This document shows positions 6,488 to 6,671 of a stretch of 6,671 nt of DNA, piece by piece. A program made the position numbers and the translations under genes. This stretch comes from Candidatus Thiodictyon intracellulare. GTDB lineage: Bacteria > Pseudomonadota > Gammaproteobacteria > Chromatiales > Chromatiaceae. The stretch covers positions 1-6,671 of the forward strand of contig JADNEJ010000016.1 of the NCBI GenBank assembly GCA_016292295.1, in the 5' to 3' direction. The notes below the pieces were generated by a model that did no database searches, was not told the origin of the DNA, and saw only the letters and a list, made by a program, of their open reading frames with translations. The stretch's first letter is position 1; every line of letters starts with the position of its first letter.

Positions 6488-6671
6488 CTAGAAACGCAGT
6501 TTTTCGCGGTATTTTCCTGACTGCAGACGTAATACGTCCATCCGTTTCAGGTTTCACGCCAGGCAAACCAGCGTCCACTCGCCCTGGACGTTGTCCAGTC
6601 CACGGGTAAGAAATTAGCGGAAGCCCATCACCGCTTTGATGATCCCGAACACCGGCTCGACGGTCTGTTTG
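6488..6671 (-). pseudogene. IS1182-like transposase, C-terminal fragment with two nonsense codons
   Basis: The minus strand from 6670 reads KQTVEPVFGIIKAVMGFR, stop, FLTRGLDNVQGEWTLVCLA, stop, NLKRMDVL and on to a TAG at 6490-6488. The pattern VEPVFGIIK-x(n)-GFRQFLxRGLxxVxGEWxLVxxAWNLKR is the C-terminal signature of DDE transposases of the IS1182 group (IS5/IS1182-type DDE domain). The Glu in VEPVFG lies in the region of the catalytic Glu. TAA at 6616-6614 stands where Gln is expected and TGA at 6556-6554 where Trp is expected, so both are single-base nonsense changes. The rest of the gene lies beyond the window's right edge. A small palindrome, GACGTA-A-TACGTC, lies at 6526-6538 inside the fragment. 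Family confidence is good; it is inactive as written. Confidence 0.85.

Overview
The window carries one intact functional unit: a three-gene proton-translocating NAD(P) transhydrogenase operon on the + strand, pntAA (2728-3813), pntAB (3896-4183) and pntB (4251-5645). It sits among decayed mobile-element debris. The high GC content and strong GC3 of the pnt genes, the split alpha subunit, and the mix of IS630, IS1380 and IS1182-like remnants suggest an IS-rich, GC-rich proteobacterium. A purple sulfur bacterium or related gammaproteobacterium is my best guess, at low confidence.

Layout. 1-342: 3' end of an AT-rich IS630-family transposase with a frameshift near its C terminus. About 360-1642, minus strand: an IS1380-family transposase readable almost end to end, but broken by two apparent one-base deletions, one nonsense codon and one insertion. 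1643-2634: about 1 kb with no gene I recognise, holding several palindromes and inverted repeats, including a nested hairpin element at 2445-2502. 2635-2663: a good sigma70-type promoter, followed by the pnt operon. 5642-6241: a DM13-domain gene directly after pntB, interrupted by TGA and TAG. 6242-6487: intergenic sequence with a short repeat of the AATCCTGT type. 6488-6671, minus strand: the C-terminal end of an IS1182-like transposase with two nonsense codons.

How it works together. The soluble NAD(H)-binding alpha-1 subunit (domain I), the small membrane subunit alpha-2 and the beta subunit (membrane domain II plus NADP(H)-binding domain III) form one inner-membrane complex. It couples proton re-entry to hydride transfer from NADH to NADP+. 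The three genes are co-directional with short gaps, and the gaps contain hairpins that may affect transcript processing. The DM13 open frame begins, if its TTG start is real, inside the pntB stop codon, so it may once have been translated with the operon. It now looks inactive.

I found no CRISPR array, tRNA, rRNA or defence system, and no convincing novel multi-gene system. The points most worth a second look are the DM13 pseudogene linked to pntB, two unusual residues in PntAA, and the structured non-coding stretch upstream of the operon.
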